Positions 16,052 through 23,461 of a DNA stretch of 64,000 bases are shown here, piece by piece. Every line of letters begins with the position of its first letter. The first letter of the stretch is position 1. The notes beneath the pieces are model-generated. The model searched no databases, was not told the DNA's origin, and saw nothing but the letters and a program-made list of their open reading frames with translations. Source of the DNA: Candidatus Tumulicola sp. (GTDB lineage Bacteria > Vulcanimicrobiota > Vulcanimicrobiia > Eremiobacterales > Eremiobacteraceae); assembly GCA_035601835.1 (NCBI GenBank), contig DATNNM010000003.1, positions 62,001 to 126,000 on the forward strand, in the 5' to 3' direction. The position numbers and the translations under genes are program-made.

Positions 16052-16684
16052 TTATTTTTGCGACCAGTTGAGCGATTGCGGGCTCGTCGGATCCTCGCCG
16101 ATACTCGTGACGGAGAAACCGTCGATCGATCCGGGCGCCTGCTCGAAGTACCTCGCGGCGCGGCCGGCGCCATCGGCTGCGAATTCGCCCACTTTCGTCG
16201 GCGCACTTCCGCGCTTTTCCCACAGCACATACCGGGCGCGCGGAGTCAAGCCGTCAGCGACGACGTAGACCCAGCGCCCATCCGTTGCTTGAAGCACTTT
16301 CGCGCTGCCGCTCGGTCCGAGCAGTTCGTGGTGTTGGAAATGGCTATGCACGATGGCCGCGATCGGCAGCGTCGGTAGGCCTTGCTGAAGGTTGACGTTC
16401 CAGATCAGCAGGCCGATGCTCGCCGCCATCGCCGCCGTAGCGACAGCCCAGGACGGCGGGACGACGAAGCGCCGTGGCCGGCGAGCCAGCGGCGCCACGA
16501 GCGAGCGCCGCACGTCTTTCTCGCCGTCGAGTTGAGCGAGCGCGTCGACACCGGTCATCGCTTCCGTGATGAGCACCGCGCATGTCGGGCAGCTGTCGGC
16601 GTGACGCAGCAATTCATTCGCCTCGGCCGGCGTCAAGCTGCCGAGCGCGAACGCGTCGATGTCATCGTATGGATGCTGTGTCAC
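16052..16684 (-). CDS. RskA-like membrane anti-sigma factor
   Basis: A 210-residue anti-sigma factor. The N-terminal zinc-binding anti-sigma domain carries the motif His28-x3-Cys32-x2-Cys35 (HADSCPTC). One membrane helix lies at about 78-98 (WAVATAAMAASIGLLIWNV). The extracytoplasmic part (about 125-205) follows the RskA pattern (WVYVVADGLTPRARYVLWEKRG). It should sequester the ECF sigma factor encoded just upstream; the GTG start at 16684 overlaps the sigma stop in a GTGA junction, ensuring coupled synthesis. The stop is TAA 16054-16052, with a terminator hairpin beyond. Confidence 0.88.
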   Translation of the reverse strand: MTQHPYDDIDAFALGSLTPAEANELLRHADSCPTCAVLITEAMTGVDALAQLDGEKDVRRSLVAPLARRPRRFVVPPSWAVATAAMAASIGLLIWNVNLQQGLPTLPIAAIVHSHFQHHELLGPSGSAKVLQATDGRWVYVVADGLTPRARYVLWEKRGSAPTKVGEFAADGAGRAARYFEQAPGSIDGFSVTSIGEDPTSPQSLNWSQK

Positions 16685-17223
16685 GATACTTGCGGCCTCA
16701 GCACGCGGGCGAGACGCTGCAGTCCGAGCTGCGCGCGGCGTTTGACGGTGCCGAGCGGCGCGCCCGTCTGCTCGGCGATCTCCCGCATTGTTTTGAACTT
16801 GTAGTATGCCAGTGCGATCACGTTGCGTTGCTCCTCGGGCAATTCGGCGAGCGCCGCGCGCACCTGCGTGCTTGCGGCTTTGGCGCTCACGCTATCAAAG
16901 GGTTCGGCAACCGCCGGACTCTCTTGTTCGAAGACGCGTTCCTCTCGGCGGCCGCGGCGCTGATCGCTGCGCAGCGCCGCAAGCGCGGCGTTGCGCGTGA
17001 CCGTGACGAGCCATGGACTGATGCCCGCGGTGCGTACCACCAAGCCTTTCCGATGCAGCCACAAGGCTAGGAAGGCTTCCTGCACGGCGTCCTCGGCGCG
17101 CGCGTCGTCTTGCGACACGCGGTATGCGACGGCTTTGCAGCGCCGCGCGTATCGCGAAAACGCATCCTCTAAGGCAGCCGGGTCGTCGTCGCCCAGGCGG
17201 CGGATGAGATCGGTATCGTCCAT
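16681..17223 (-). CDS. ECF-family RNA polymerase sigma factor (SigK-like)
   Basis: A 180-residue sigma factor from ATG 17223. Region 2 (about 15-80) includes DAVQEAFLALW and a DNA-binding stretch ending TVTRNAALAALRS. Region 4 (about 120-170) includes LAELPEEQRNVIALAYYKFKTMREIAEQTGAPLGTVKRRAQLGLQRL with a helix-turn-helix. Partnered with a RskA-like anti-sigma it resembles the SigK group. An ATG 21 bases upstream (17244) is possible, but its only purine-rich sequence touches the start codon and lies at the edge of a palindromic element, so the downstream start is preferred. Targets are unknown; the adjacent metallophosphatase/cupredoxin pair is a natural candidate. Confidence 0.88.
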   Translation of the reverse strand: MDDTDLIRRLGDDDPAALEDAFSRYARRCKAVAYRVSQDDARAEDAVQEAFLALWLHRKGLVVRTAGISPWLVTVTRNAALAALRSDQRRGRREERVFEQESPAVAEPFDSVSAKAASTQVRAALAELPEEQRNVIALAYYKFKTMREIAEQTGAPLGTVKRRAQLGLQRLARVLRPQVS

Positions 17224-17247
17224 CGTTCTCAGGGTTAAAGCCATTCT

Positions 17248-17271
17248 CCGAGGCTAAAGCCCCGGCACTAC
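17248..17271 (-). repeat. 24-nt palindromic element abutting the metallophosphatase stop
   Basis: On the minus strand it reads GTAG, TGCC, then arms GGGGC and GCCTC around TTTA (one arm mismatch). Its first G completes the TAG stop (17273-17271) of the metallophosphatase gene, giving TAGTAG. A decayed AGGGTTAAAGCC follows at 17231-17242. Confidence 0.85.
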
Positions 17272-18179
17272 TACCCGAGCGTCTCGTCCGCTATCGCGAT
17301 CGGATGCGAGCCGGTCTGCACGGTGACCGTGCGAATCCCGAGGTGCTTGCCGAGCTCGCCGGCCGCGACCTTCAGCGGCCCCGGTTTGGGCGCAGTCCCG
17401 GGCGCGGGTTGTGGAAACGCGGTGGATGCGGCCGTGTAAAACGTCACTTTGCCGTCCACTTTGGTGAACACCTGATGGATGTGGCCGTTCAGCACCGTCA
17501 CCGAATCGAAACGTCCGAGCATCGACAGCAGTTCCATGTAGTCATCGGTGCTCCAACCCCAATCCGGGTACACCGCGGCGAGCGGGATGTGCGCGAAGAC
17601 CACGATCGGCGTGCCGTTGCGCTGCCCGGCGAGATCTTGGCGCGCCCATTCGAGCTGGTCCCGCCCGAGGATGCCGCCTTTTTTGATGTCGAGGACATTG
17701 GTGAGGGCGAGCGAGTGCACGCCCGCGGCGTCAAAACTGTACCAGGGTTTCATCACGTTGCCACGCGACGCGAACATCTTCCAGAACGTCTCGCCGCGAT
17801 CGTTGATCACGTCGTGCTCACCCGGCACGGCATAGAACGCGCCGGCCTTGATCGTGCCGAGCATCTGCTTGACCGTGTCGAACTCACTCGGCTTGGAGAG
17901 GTGTGAGAGATCGCCGGTATGCATGACGAAGTCCGGCCGCACCGGCAGCGCGTTGATCATGTCGATGGAGCGCTGGAACGTGCCGATGACGTCGTGGTTG
18001 GCCTCGCCCGGGAAGCCGATGTGCGTGTCGCTGATCTGCACGAACGTGCCCGTCGCGGGCGTGACCATCGCGTCTGCCAGCGTCTTGCCCACCAGGCCGG
18101 CAGGCGTCAGCGTGTACAGCACGCCTGTGCCGCACCACGCCATGCATTCGAGGAACTCGCTGCGGTTGAGGTCATTCAT
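17271..18179 (-). CDS. Calcineurin-like metallophosphoesterase with degenerate Tat-like signal
   Basis: A 302-residue phosphoesterase with the dimetal motifs SDTHIG, HTGDLSH, PGEHD (a variant of GNHE/D), AHIPL and NGHIHQ in order. The N-terminus MNDLNRSEFLECMAWCGTG has the layout of a Tat signal, but the twin arginine is replaced by Asn-Arg and its hydrophobic stretch carries Cys. Export by the Tat route is therefore uncertain. ATG 18179 overlaps the stop of the upstream cupredoxin gene in an ATGA junction, so the two are made together. The natural substrate of this family is not established. The stop codon abuts a palindromic element. Confidence 0.85.
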   Translation of the reverse strand: MNDLNRSEFLECMAWCGTGVLYTLTPAGLVGKTLADAMVTPATGTFVQISDTHIGFPGEANHDVIGTFQRSIDMINALPVRPDFVMHTGDLSHLSKPSEFDTVKQMLGTIKAGAFYAVPGEHDVINDRGETFWKMFASRGNVMKPWYSFDAAGVHSLALTNVLDIKKGGILGRDQLEWARQDLAGQRNGTPIVVFAHIPLAAVYPDWGWSTDDYMELLSMLGRFDSVTVLNGHIHQVFTKVDGKVTFYTAASTAFPQPAPGTAPKPGPLKVAAGELGKHLGIRTVTVQTGSHPIAIADETLG

Positions 18180-18529
18180 TGCCCACACTCCTTGACGATG
18201 ATAACGCCTCTCATAAAAGGATGCACTTTGCAGTAGTACTCATATTTGCCGGGTTTGTCGAAAACGTGCTTGTAGGTATCGCCCAGGCCGAGGCCCTTCG
18301 AATCCCACGACCCGTCCAAGCCGGTGACGGTGTGCGGATCGTCGTCGTTGTTCTTCCAGACGAGCGTTTTGCCGGTGCAGACGGTGAACGTCGGCGGCTT
18401 GAACGCGTAATTGTCGATCGCGAGGTCGGTATCGGCGGCGCTTCCAGCCGTGCCCGAAGCGACGCCGGTCAGCAATGCGGCGACCGCGAGCGCGATCGTC
18501 AGGCCGACTCTTTTGGCGAAGTCTTTCAT
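18176..18529 (-). CDS. Secreted cupredoxin (amicyanin/plastocyanin-like)
   Basis: A 117-residue periplasmic blue-copper protein. The signal peptide covers about residues 1-32 (hydrophobic 8-24, cleavage near GSAADT). The cupredoxin fold carries the type-1 ligands His66 (DDPHTVTG), Cys100, His103 and Met106 (YYCKVHPFMRG). Cys51 and Cys115 could form a disulfide. The start is ATG 18529, because further upstream the frame has no signal-like start. Coupled by overlap to the metallophosphoesterase, it may donate or accept electrons in the periplasm or scavenge copper; the partner is unknown. Confidence 0.92.
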   Translation of the reverse strand: MKDFAKRVGLTIALAVAALLTGVASGTAGSAADTDLAIDNYAFKPPTFTVCTGKTLVWKNNDDDPHTVTGLDGSWDSKGLGLGDTYKHVFDKPGKYEYYCKVHPFMRGVIIVKECGQ

Positions 18530-18577
18530 GACCCATATATGCCGCCGGGGGCAGGCCGGTTCACCCGGAGCCGGCTG

Positions 18578-18647
18578 GATACTTACCGGGTGGAAAGCGC
18601 CGGCAGGAGCAGTCAAGCGGAAACAAAACGTTTAGCCGTTAAGTATC
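18578..18647. promoter_or_regulatory. Inverted repeat GATACTTA / TAAGTATC between the cupredoxin and RecQ genes
   Basis: GATACTTA at 18578-18585 is mirrored by TAAGTATC at 18640-18647, with 54 bases between, in the 261-base space of two divergent genes. The arms could be paired operator half-sites. Eight-base matches can occur by chance in this much sequence, so support is modest. Confidence 0.25.
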
Positions 18648-18723
18648 TGGGAATAGGAAACGCGTAGGGCTGAAACTACGGCGGACGGTCCCTTATGAGC
18701 GAGGCCGTTTTCGTCATCCTACC

Positions 18724-18745
18724 ACTATCAATCAACTATCAATCA
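18724..18745 (+). promoter_or_regulatory. Tandem 11-bp direct repeat upstream of the RecQ-like gene
   Basis: ACTATCAATCA occurs twice without a gap (18724-18734 and 18735-18745), 45 bases before the RecQ start. It is AT-rich against a GC-rich background and has one-helical-turn spacing, as expected of an operator recognised by a cooperative regulator. No regulator is identified. Confidence 0.4.
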
Positions 18746-18790
18746 ACCGAACGTACGCTCGTCCCGTCCCTGAGAAAGGGTCATTTAGGC

Positions 18791-20455
18791 ATGAAGGTCG
18801 ATGTCGACCTGACCGAAGCGCTCCGCACGCATTTCGGCTACGAACAATTCTATCCGGGCCAAGAAGAGGTCATCCAGCGCATCCTGGGCGGCAAAGATAC
18901 GCTTGCCATTCTCGCGACCGGAGCCGGCAAGTCCCTGTGTTACCAGCTGCCGGCGCTGCTGCTGCCCGGCACGACCGTGGTCGTGTCGCCCCTGATCGCG
19001 CTCATGAAGGACCAGATCGACATGCTGGCCGAGGCCGGCATCTCGAGCACCATCGCGCTCAACAGCACGCTCTCCGACGAGGAAGAGGTTTCGTATCTCG
19101 AACGGGTCGCGCGCGGCGGCTTGAAACTCATCTACGTCACGCCCGAGCGCCTCGAGGACGAGAGTTTCGTCGACGTGATCAAGCGTCTGCACATACCGCT
19201 TTTCGTCGTGGATGAGGCCCACTGCATCTCGCAGTGGGGGCACGATTTCCGGCCGGCCTACCTCAATCTCGGGCGCGTGATATCGGCGCTGGGACACCCG
19301 ACCGTGCTCGCGCTCACCGCAACGGCGACGCCGGCGGTCCGCGAAGATATCGTCACCCAGCTCGGCATACCGCTCACCAAGCCGATCGTGCGCGGATTCG
19401 ACCGACCGAACCTCGTCTATGAAGTGGCGCGCACCGCCAGCGAGGCCGAGAAATTGCGCGCTCTGCGCGGCAAGTTCGGCGACTCGCTCAAGAATGCGCT
19501 GGGCATCATCTACACGGCCACCATCAAGAACACCTATGCCGTGTCGGAGTACTGCCGCGACGAGCTGGGCATCGACGCGGAAGTGTACCACAGCAAGCTG
19601 CAAAAAGCCGAGCGGGAACGCATCCACGACCGCTTCATGAGCGAAAACGTGAAGATCGTCGTGGCCACCAACGCATTCGGCCTCGGCATCGACAAGCCGA
19701 ACATCCGCTTCGTCATCCATTACGATCTTCCGGGCAGCGTCGAGGCGTACACCCAGGAGGCCGGCCGCGCCGGGCGCGACGGCGAGGAATCGCTGTGCAT
19801 GCTGCTGTACCGCCAAAGCGACACGCGCGTGCAGAACTACTTCCTGACCGGCAAGTACCCGGACGTGGAAGAGGTCCAAAAGGTCTTCGGCACGCTGCAG
19901 TACTTCGAATCGCAGGAGAACGGCGTTTCGCTTTCCGACTTGCGCAAGATCTCCCAGCTGCCGCTCACCAAGCTCAAAGTCATCTTGGCGCTGCTCAAGA
20001 AGGGCGGCTTCATCGTGAACGTCACCAAGGCGACGTACGGGCTGGCGCCGCTCGTCAAATCCGCCAAGGGGTTGCAGCTCAACCTGGCGAGCTACGAGAC
20101 GAAGCGTTCCTACGATCAGAGCAAGCTTGCCATGATGCTGCAGTATTGCGAGACGCGCGGCTGCCGGCGCAAGTTCATCTTGAACTACTTCGGCGAGGAC
20201 TACGACTTGCCGAATTGCGGCGCATGCGATAATTGCCGCGCGAGGCTTGCCAAGGGGATGACGGTCGAGGTGAGCGACGAGCCGTTCGGCGTCTCAGGAG
20301 AATTCCGCATCGGCGATGTCGTGCTCCACACCAAGTTCGGTCAAGGAACCGTCGAGCGGTCCGAGTCCGATTTGGTCACCGTGCTCTTCCCGGCGCATGG
20401 ATATAAGACGCTCCTCGCGACTGCAGTGAGTCGCCAAGAGCAACAAATCGCCTAG
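18791..20455 (+). CDS. recQ: RecQ-family DNA helicase with C-terminal PcrA/UvrD-like beta domain
   Basis: A 554-residue 3'-5' helicase from ATG 18791 (GAGAAAGG about ten bases upstream). The helicase core (about 15-350) has ATGAGKSLCYQLPA (motif I), VDEAHCISQWGHDFRP (motif II), LTATAT (motif III) and YTQEAGRAGRDG (motif VI). RecQ zinc cysteines follow in CETRGCRRK and CGACDNC (about 455-495). Instead of an HRDC domain, the end (about 510-550) reads FRIGDVVLHTKFGQGTVER and VLFPAHGYKTLLA, which resembles the small C-terminal domain of PcrA/UvrD (DUF3553-like) that contacts RNA polymerase. The stop overlaps the next start in TAGTG. Confidence 0.9.
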   Translation: MKVDVDLTEALRTHFGYEQFYPGQEEVIQRILGGKDTLAILATGAGKSLCYQLPALLLPGTTVVVSPLIALMKDQIDMLAEAGISSTIALNSTLSDEEEVSYLERVARGGLKLIYVTPERLEDESFVDVIKRLHIPLFVVDEAHCISQWGHDFRPAYLNLGRVISALGHPTVLALTATATPAVREDIVTQLGIPLTKPIVRGFDRPNLVYEVARTASEAEKLRALRGKFGDSLKNALGIIYTATIKNTYAVSEYCRDELGIDAEVYHSKLQKAERERIHDRFMSENVKIVVATNAFGLGIDKPNIRFVIHYDLPGSVEAYTQEAGRAGRDGEESLCMLLYRQSDTRVQNYFLTGKYPDVEEVQKVFGTLQYFESQENGVSLSDLRKISQLPLTKLKVILALLKKGGFIVNVTKATYGLAPLVKSAKGLQLNLASYETKRSYDQSKLAMMLQYCETRGCRRKFILNYFGEDYDLPNCGACDNCRARLAKGMTVEVSDEPFGVSGEFRIGDVVLHTKFGQGTVERSESDLVTVLFPAHGYKTLLATAVSRQEQQIA

Positions 20456-22218
20456 TGGCTCGTTCGGGCGCCGGTGTGCTCGCGTTGTGCGCGGCCGTCG
20501 CTCTCAGCGCGGCAGCGGCCGTGATAGGCGGCATGCCGGACTTTCGTCCGGCCCTAGCATCGCCGCCGCAGTATCTCGCCGACCCCTCGCCGCTGCCGAC
20601 GCTTTCCGCAACACCGTCCCCGGCGATCGTGCCATCGCTGGCGCCGCCACAACCCATCTACCCGCCCAGCCCGTGTCCATCCGAGGGCTGCCCATCGCCG
20701 TCGCCGTGTCCTTCGGGCTGCAGCCCCGCGCCTGAAGCATCGCCCGCGGTGCCGCCGTCGCCGGTCCCGGTGCAAGTGAACCCGGACTCGCTTCTCATCC
20801 TGCTCGGGCACAGCCAGACTGCGCGGCTGCTCTCTCCGCCGAGCGGGCTCGTCACGTTCTCGGGCTACGACGATGCCATCGTGCGCCCGGTCTTCAATCC
20901 GCTCAATCGAAGCGTTGAGGTCTTCGGCCTCCACACCGGTGCTACGAAAATCGTCGTCACCGACATGTACGGCCTCAACGCCACGCTGTCGGCAAAGGTG
21001 GAGGTTTCCGCAGGCAAGGCCTACGATTGGACCTCGATCAGCATCACCGGTCATCCGGCGACGGCGGACTTCGTCGCGGAGATGGCGGCCTCGGCGGCCA
21101 GGCGTGTCGCGTATCCGCTCGCGGGAGCGGTCGTGTCGGCCGACCCGAGCGGCGTGCAGGACGCACTCGAGCTCCAGCCAGACCAGACCTCGATCGTGCG
21201 TGTGCCGCTGGAGATCACCGGCTTCGGCTACTTCAACTTCAGCACGACCGTGCGCGTGCGAGTCACCAATCTCGCGCAGCCGCGCGTGGCGCCCAAATAC
21301 ATGCTGGTGTCGGATTTTCCGGAGACCATCACTGAGGACGGCACGCTCTTCTACGGCCAAGTGAACTTCGGGGAACCGGCTCGGCTCCTCTATTACCATT
21401 ACGCGCCGCCCGGTGCGCCGAAGCGCCGCATCCTCGTGAAAGTCCAGAACAACGGTACCGATTCCGTGCTGCTCGATCTCACCACGGGCCTCGCGGGCCC
21501 GTACACCGATATCCTCGGCGTGGGCCACGAGTGCACGCGGCGCTATCTCGTGCACGACGCCCTCGGTGAGGGCGAGATCTATGAAGTGCCCCCGCAAGCG
21601 ACCATCAACGTCGTGGATCAGCCGCTTCCGGCCGACAACCTGATAGCCGGGTTGATGCAGATGCGCGTGATCTCGGGCAACGGCGTGCGCATCGCGGTCG
21701 TCGTCCAAGCCGCAGACGCGTCGCCGGTGGACCCGATATCTGAGACGCTTCTTTCGAGCGCCGTGAAGCATTCGCGCGGCATCTATCAGGTGCCGGAGTT
21801 CTTCTACGACGAGGCCTACACGGTGGGCGACCAACCGACGTACCTGGAGATCGGCAAGCTGCCTCTTCCCAACTTGGTGCAGGGCGAGGTGCTTGGCGGC
21901 GATTACGGCGTCAAGCAAAGCGCAGACGTCAGTTTGTTGAATCCGACCGGCCAAGCGGCCGACGTCGGGCTATGGTTCGAGCCGCGCGGCGGGCGAGCCA
22001 CCGGCACGCTGCTCGTGGATGATGCCGTGGTCCAACTCCATCCCGTTGAAGCTCGGAAAATGGCGCTGGTGCGGCGCTTTAACGTGCCTGCGCACGGCTA
22101 CCGGCACGTCTCGATCGTGACGATGCCCGAGGGCGGTTCGAGCTACCCCGTCAACCTGCTGTTCGCCTCAGACCCGCCGCCCGGCGCGGGCTGGAACATC
22201 TCGCCCGCGGTGCACTGA
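20455..22218 (+). CDS. Secreted proline-rich protein with pilus-assembly (CpaC N-terminal-like) beta domain
   Basis: A 587-residue exported protein from GTG 20455, which overlaps the RecQ stop by one base. The signal peptide is about 1-36. A Pro/Ser/Cys-rich linker (about 43-105) holds repeated PSPCPS-type motifs. A beta domain (about 107-190) reads VNPDSLLILLGHSQTARLLSP through GLHTGATKIVVTDMYGLNATL, the pattern of the Ig-like N-terminal domain of CpaC-type pilus proteins. The remainder (190-587) is beta-rich and unrecognised. There is no secretin domain. Function unknown; surface or periplasmic location is likely. Confidence 0.75.
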   Translation: MARSGAGVLALCAAVALSAAAAVIGGMPDFRPALASPPQYLADPSPLPTLSATPSPAIVPSLAPPQPIYPPSPCPSEGCPSPSPCPSGCSPAPEASPAVPPSPVPVQVNPDSLLILLGHSQTARLLSPPSGLVTFSGYDDAIVRPVFNPLNRSVEVFGLHTGATKIVVTDMYGLNATLSAKVEVSAGKAYDWTSISITGHPATADFVAEMAASAARRVAYPLAGAVVSADPSGVQDALELQPDQTSIVRVPLEITGFGYFNFSTTVRVRVTNLAQPRVAPKYMLVSDFPETITEDGTLFYGQVNFGEPARLLYYHYAPPGAPKRRILVKVQNNGTDSVLLDLTTGLAGPYTDILGVGHECTRRYLVHDALGEGEIYEVPPQATINVVDQPLPADNLIAGLMQMRVISGNGVRIAVVVQAADASPVDPISETLLSSAVKHSRGIYQVPEFFYDEAYTVGDQPTYLEIGKLPLPNLVQGEVLGGDYGVKQSADVSLLNPTGQAADVGLWFEPRGGRATGTLLVDDAVVQLHPVEARKMALVRRFNVPAHGYRHVSIVTMPEGGSSYPVNLLFASDPPPGAGWNISPAVH

Positions 22219-22227
22219 CCCTAAAGA

Positions 22228-22368
22228 CTATTTACAGTTCGGGTGCCCGCACTCGCATTTATGCGGTTCCGCGTGCTCGGCGTGTTTCGCGCAGTGCCCG
22301 CTGCAGAAACGACTCGATGTGACCTGGCACGTGCAATGAGCGTGCTCGCATTTCTTTTCGTCTGCCAT
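22228..22368 (-). CDS. Small metallothionein-like cysteine/histidine-rich protein
   Basis: A 46-residue protein starting MADEKKCEHAHCTCQVTSS, with Cys at 7, 12, 14, 22, 26, 38, 40 and 45 and His at 9, 11, 25, 29, 32, 36 and 42. Eight Cys and seven His in 46 residues, in CxC and CxxxC spacings, match bacterial SmtA-type metallothioneins that bind Zn, Cd or Cu in the cytoplasm. The ATG at 22368 has GAGAGG seven bases upstream, and the TAG stop is at 22230-22228. It lies 55 bases beyond the glycosyltransferase gene on the same strand and ends 9 bases from the stop of the convergent secreted-protein gene. Confidence 0.85.
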   Translation of the reverse strand: MADEKKCEHAHCTCQVTSSRFCSGHCAKHAEHAEPHKCECGHPNCK

Positions 22369-22423
22369 GAGTCATCCTCTCTCTTAGTAGAGCGCGACTT
22401 GGTGTGGCACTTCTCAGATGATC

Positions 22424-23461
22424 TTACACCAACCTCCGATACACCTCGACCATGCTGCCGGCGACCGCCGGCCACGTGAACGTGCGTGCGCGCTCGATGC
22501 CGCGCTCGATGAGCGCGCTCGGTCCGCTCAACGCGCCGTGCAACGCCCCGGCAAACGCGCTAGCATCGCCCGGGGGCGCGAACAGGGCGCAATCGCCAAG
22601 CACTTCTTCCAGCACCGGAATGCGTGCGGCGACCACCGGTACTCCAGCCGCGAGCGCCTGCAGCGGCGGCAGTCCGAACCCCTCGTAGCGCGACGGGAAG
22701 ACGAAAGCCGCCGCGCCGGCATAGAGCGACAACAGCTCCGCGTCGTCGACGAAGCCTTTCAGCTCGACTCTTGCCTCAACGCCCAGCGATTCGATCTCGC
22801 GCATGACCTCGCGCGCGTAGGGCGTGAGGTGCCCAGCCGAGATCAGGCGCACGTCCGGCATCTGCGCGACCGCGCGCACGGCCGTGATCAGATCTTTGCG
22901 TTCTTCAACCGTGCCGACGCTGAGGATGTAGGGGTCCGGGGCTAAAGCCCCGGCACTACGTTGGTTTTTCAAGTCGAAGAAGCTGGGGTCGACGCCGGCG
23001 CCGCACACGCTGATCCGTGCGGGGTCGATCCGTAATCCCTCGGCGATGTCCCAGCGCGCGGCTTCGGTGTCCGCGACGATCGCGTCGGCGCGGCGCGCCA
23101 GTCGAGGCTGCACGTCTCCGAAGTACCAGCGCACGTAGGGCCTGCCGCGGTTCGCTCCGCGCAGCCACACCAGATCGTGCAGCGTAAGCACGACCGGGTG
23201 CGGCGTGCGCCACGGGAGCGTGCCGCCGGTGCAGTGCACCACGTCGGCACGCGCTGCGCGCAGCAGGCGCGGCGCGCGCAGTTGATCCCAATAGAGCCTA
23301 CGGTCGAAGCGCCACACATCAAATGAGGGATCCGCGATCTCGACCACGTCCACATCGTCGCGCTTCTTCAACGCCTCGCAAAGCCGGCGCGCATAGACGC
23401 CGAGTCCGGTCGCGGGGCCGTACGCGTATTGCGTCTCGAGAGCGACGCGGAGACGCTTCAC
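22424..23461 (-). CDS. GT4-family glycosyltransferase
   Basis: A 345-residue GT-B fold transferase from GTG 23461, which overlaps the upstream TPR gene stop (GTGA). N-domain: RVALETQYAYGPATGLGVYARRL and LTLHDLVW. C-domain: ILSVGTVEERKDL, KGFVDDAELLSLYAGAAAFVFPSRYEGFGLPPLQALAAGVPVV, the EX7E-type nucleotide-sugar site of GT4 enzymes. It probably acts in LPS, exopolysaccharide or glycan assembly; donor and acceptor are unknown. Residues about 168-175 (RSAGALAP), just before ILSVGT, are encoded by an in-frame copy of the palindromic element. Longer N-terminal extensions in this frame run through the TPR gene and are discounted. Confidence 0.9.
   Translation of the reverse strand: MKRLRVALETQYAYGPATGLGVYARRLCEALKKRDDVDVVEIADPSFDVWRFDRRLYWDQLRAPRLLRAARADVVHCTGGTLPWRTPHPVVLTLHDLVWLRGANRGRPYVRWYFGDVQPRLARRADAIVADTEAARWDIAEGLRIDPARISVCGAGVDPSFFDLKNQRSAGALAPDPYILSVGTVEERKDLITAVRAVAQMPDVRLISAGHLTPYAREVMREIESLGVEARVELKGFVDDAELLSLYAGAAAFVFPSRYEGFGLPPLQALAAGVPVVAARIPVLEEVLGDCALFAPPGDASAFAGALHGALSGPSALIERGIERARTFTWPAVAGSMVEVYRRLV
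22936..22959 (-). repeat. Palindromic element inserted in frame in the glycosyltransferase
   Basis: A perfect 24-nt copy (CCGGGGC/GCCCCGG arms plus GTAGTG head on the minus strand) lies inside the coding sequence. It adds eight codons (Arg-Ser-Ala-Gly-Ala-Leu-Ala-Pro) to the linker between the two Rossmann domains without breaking the frame. Confidence 0.88.

Noticed and set aside
18785-19879. A long open frame antisense to the RecQ-like helicase
   Set aside because: The plus strand carries all helicase motifs; the antisense product is compositionally a codon shadow.
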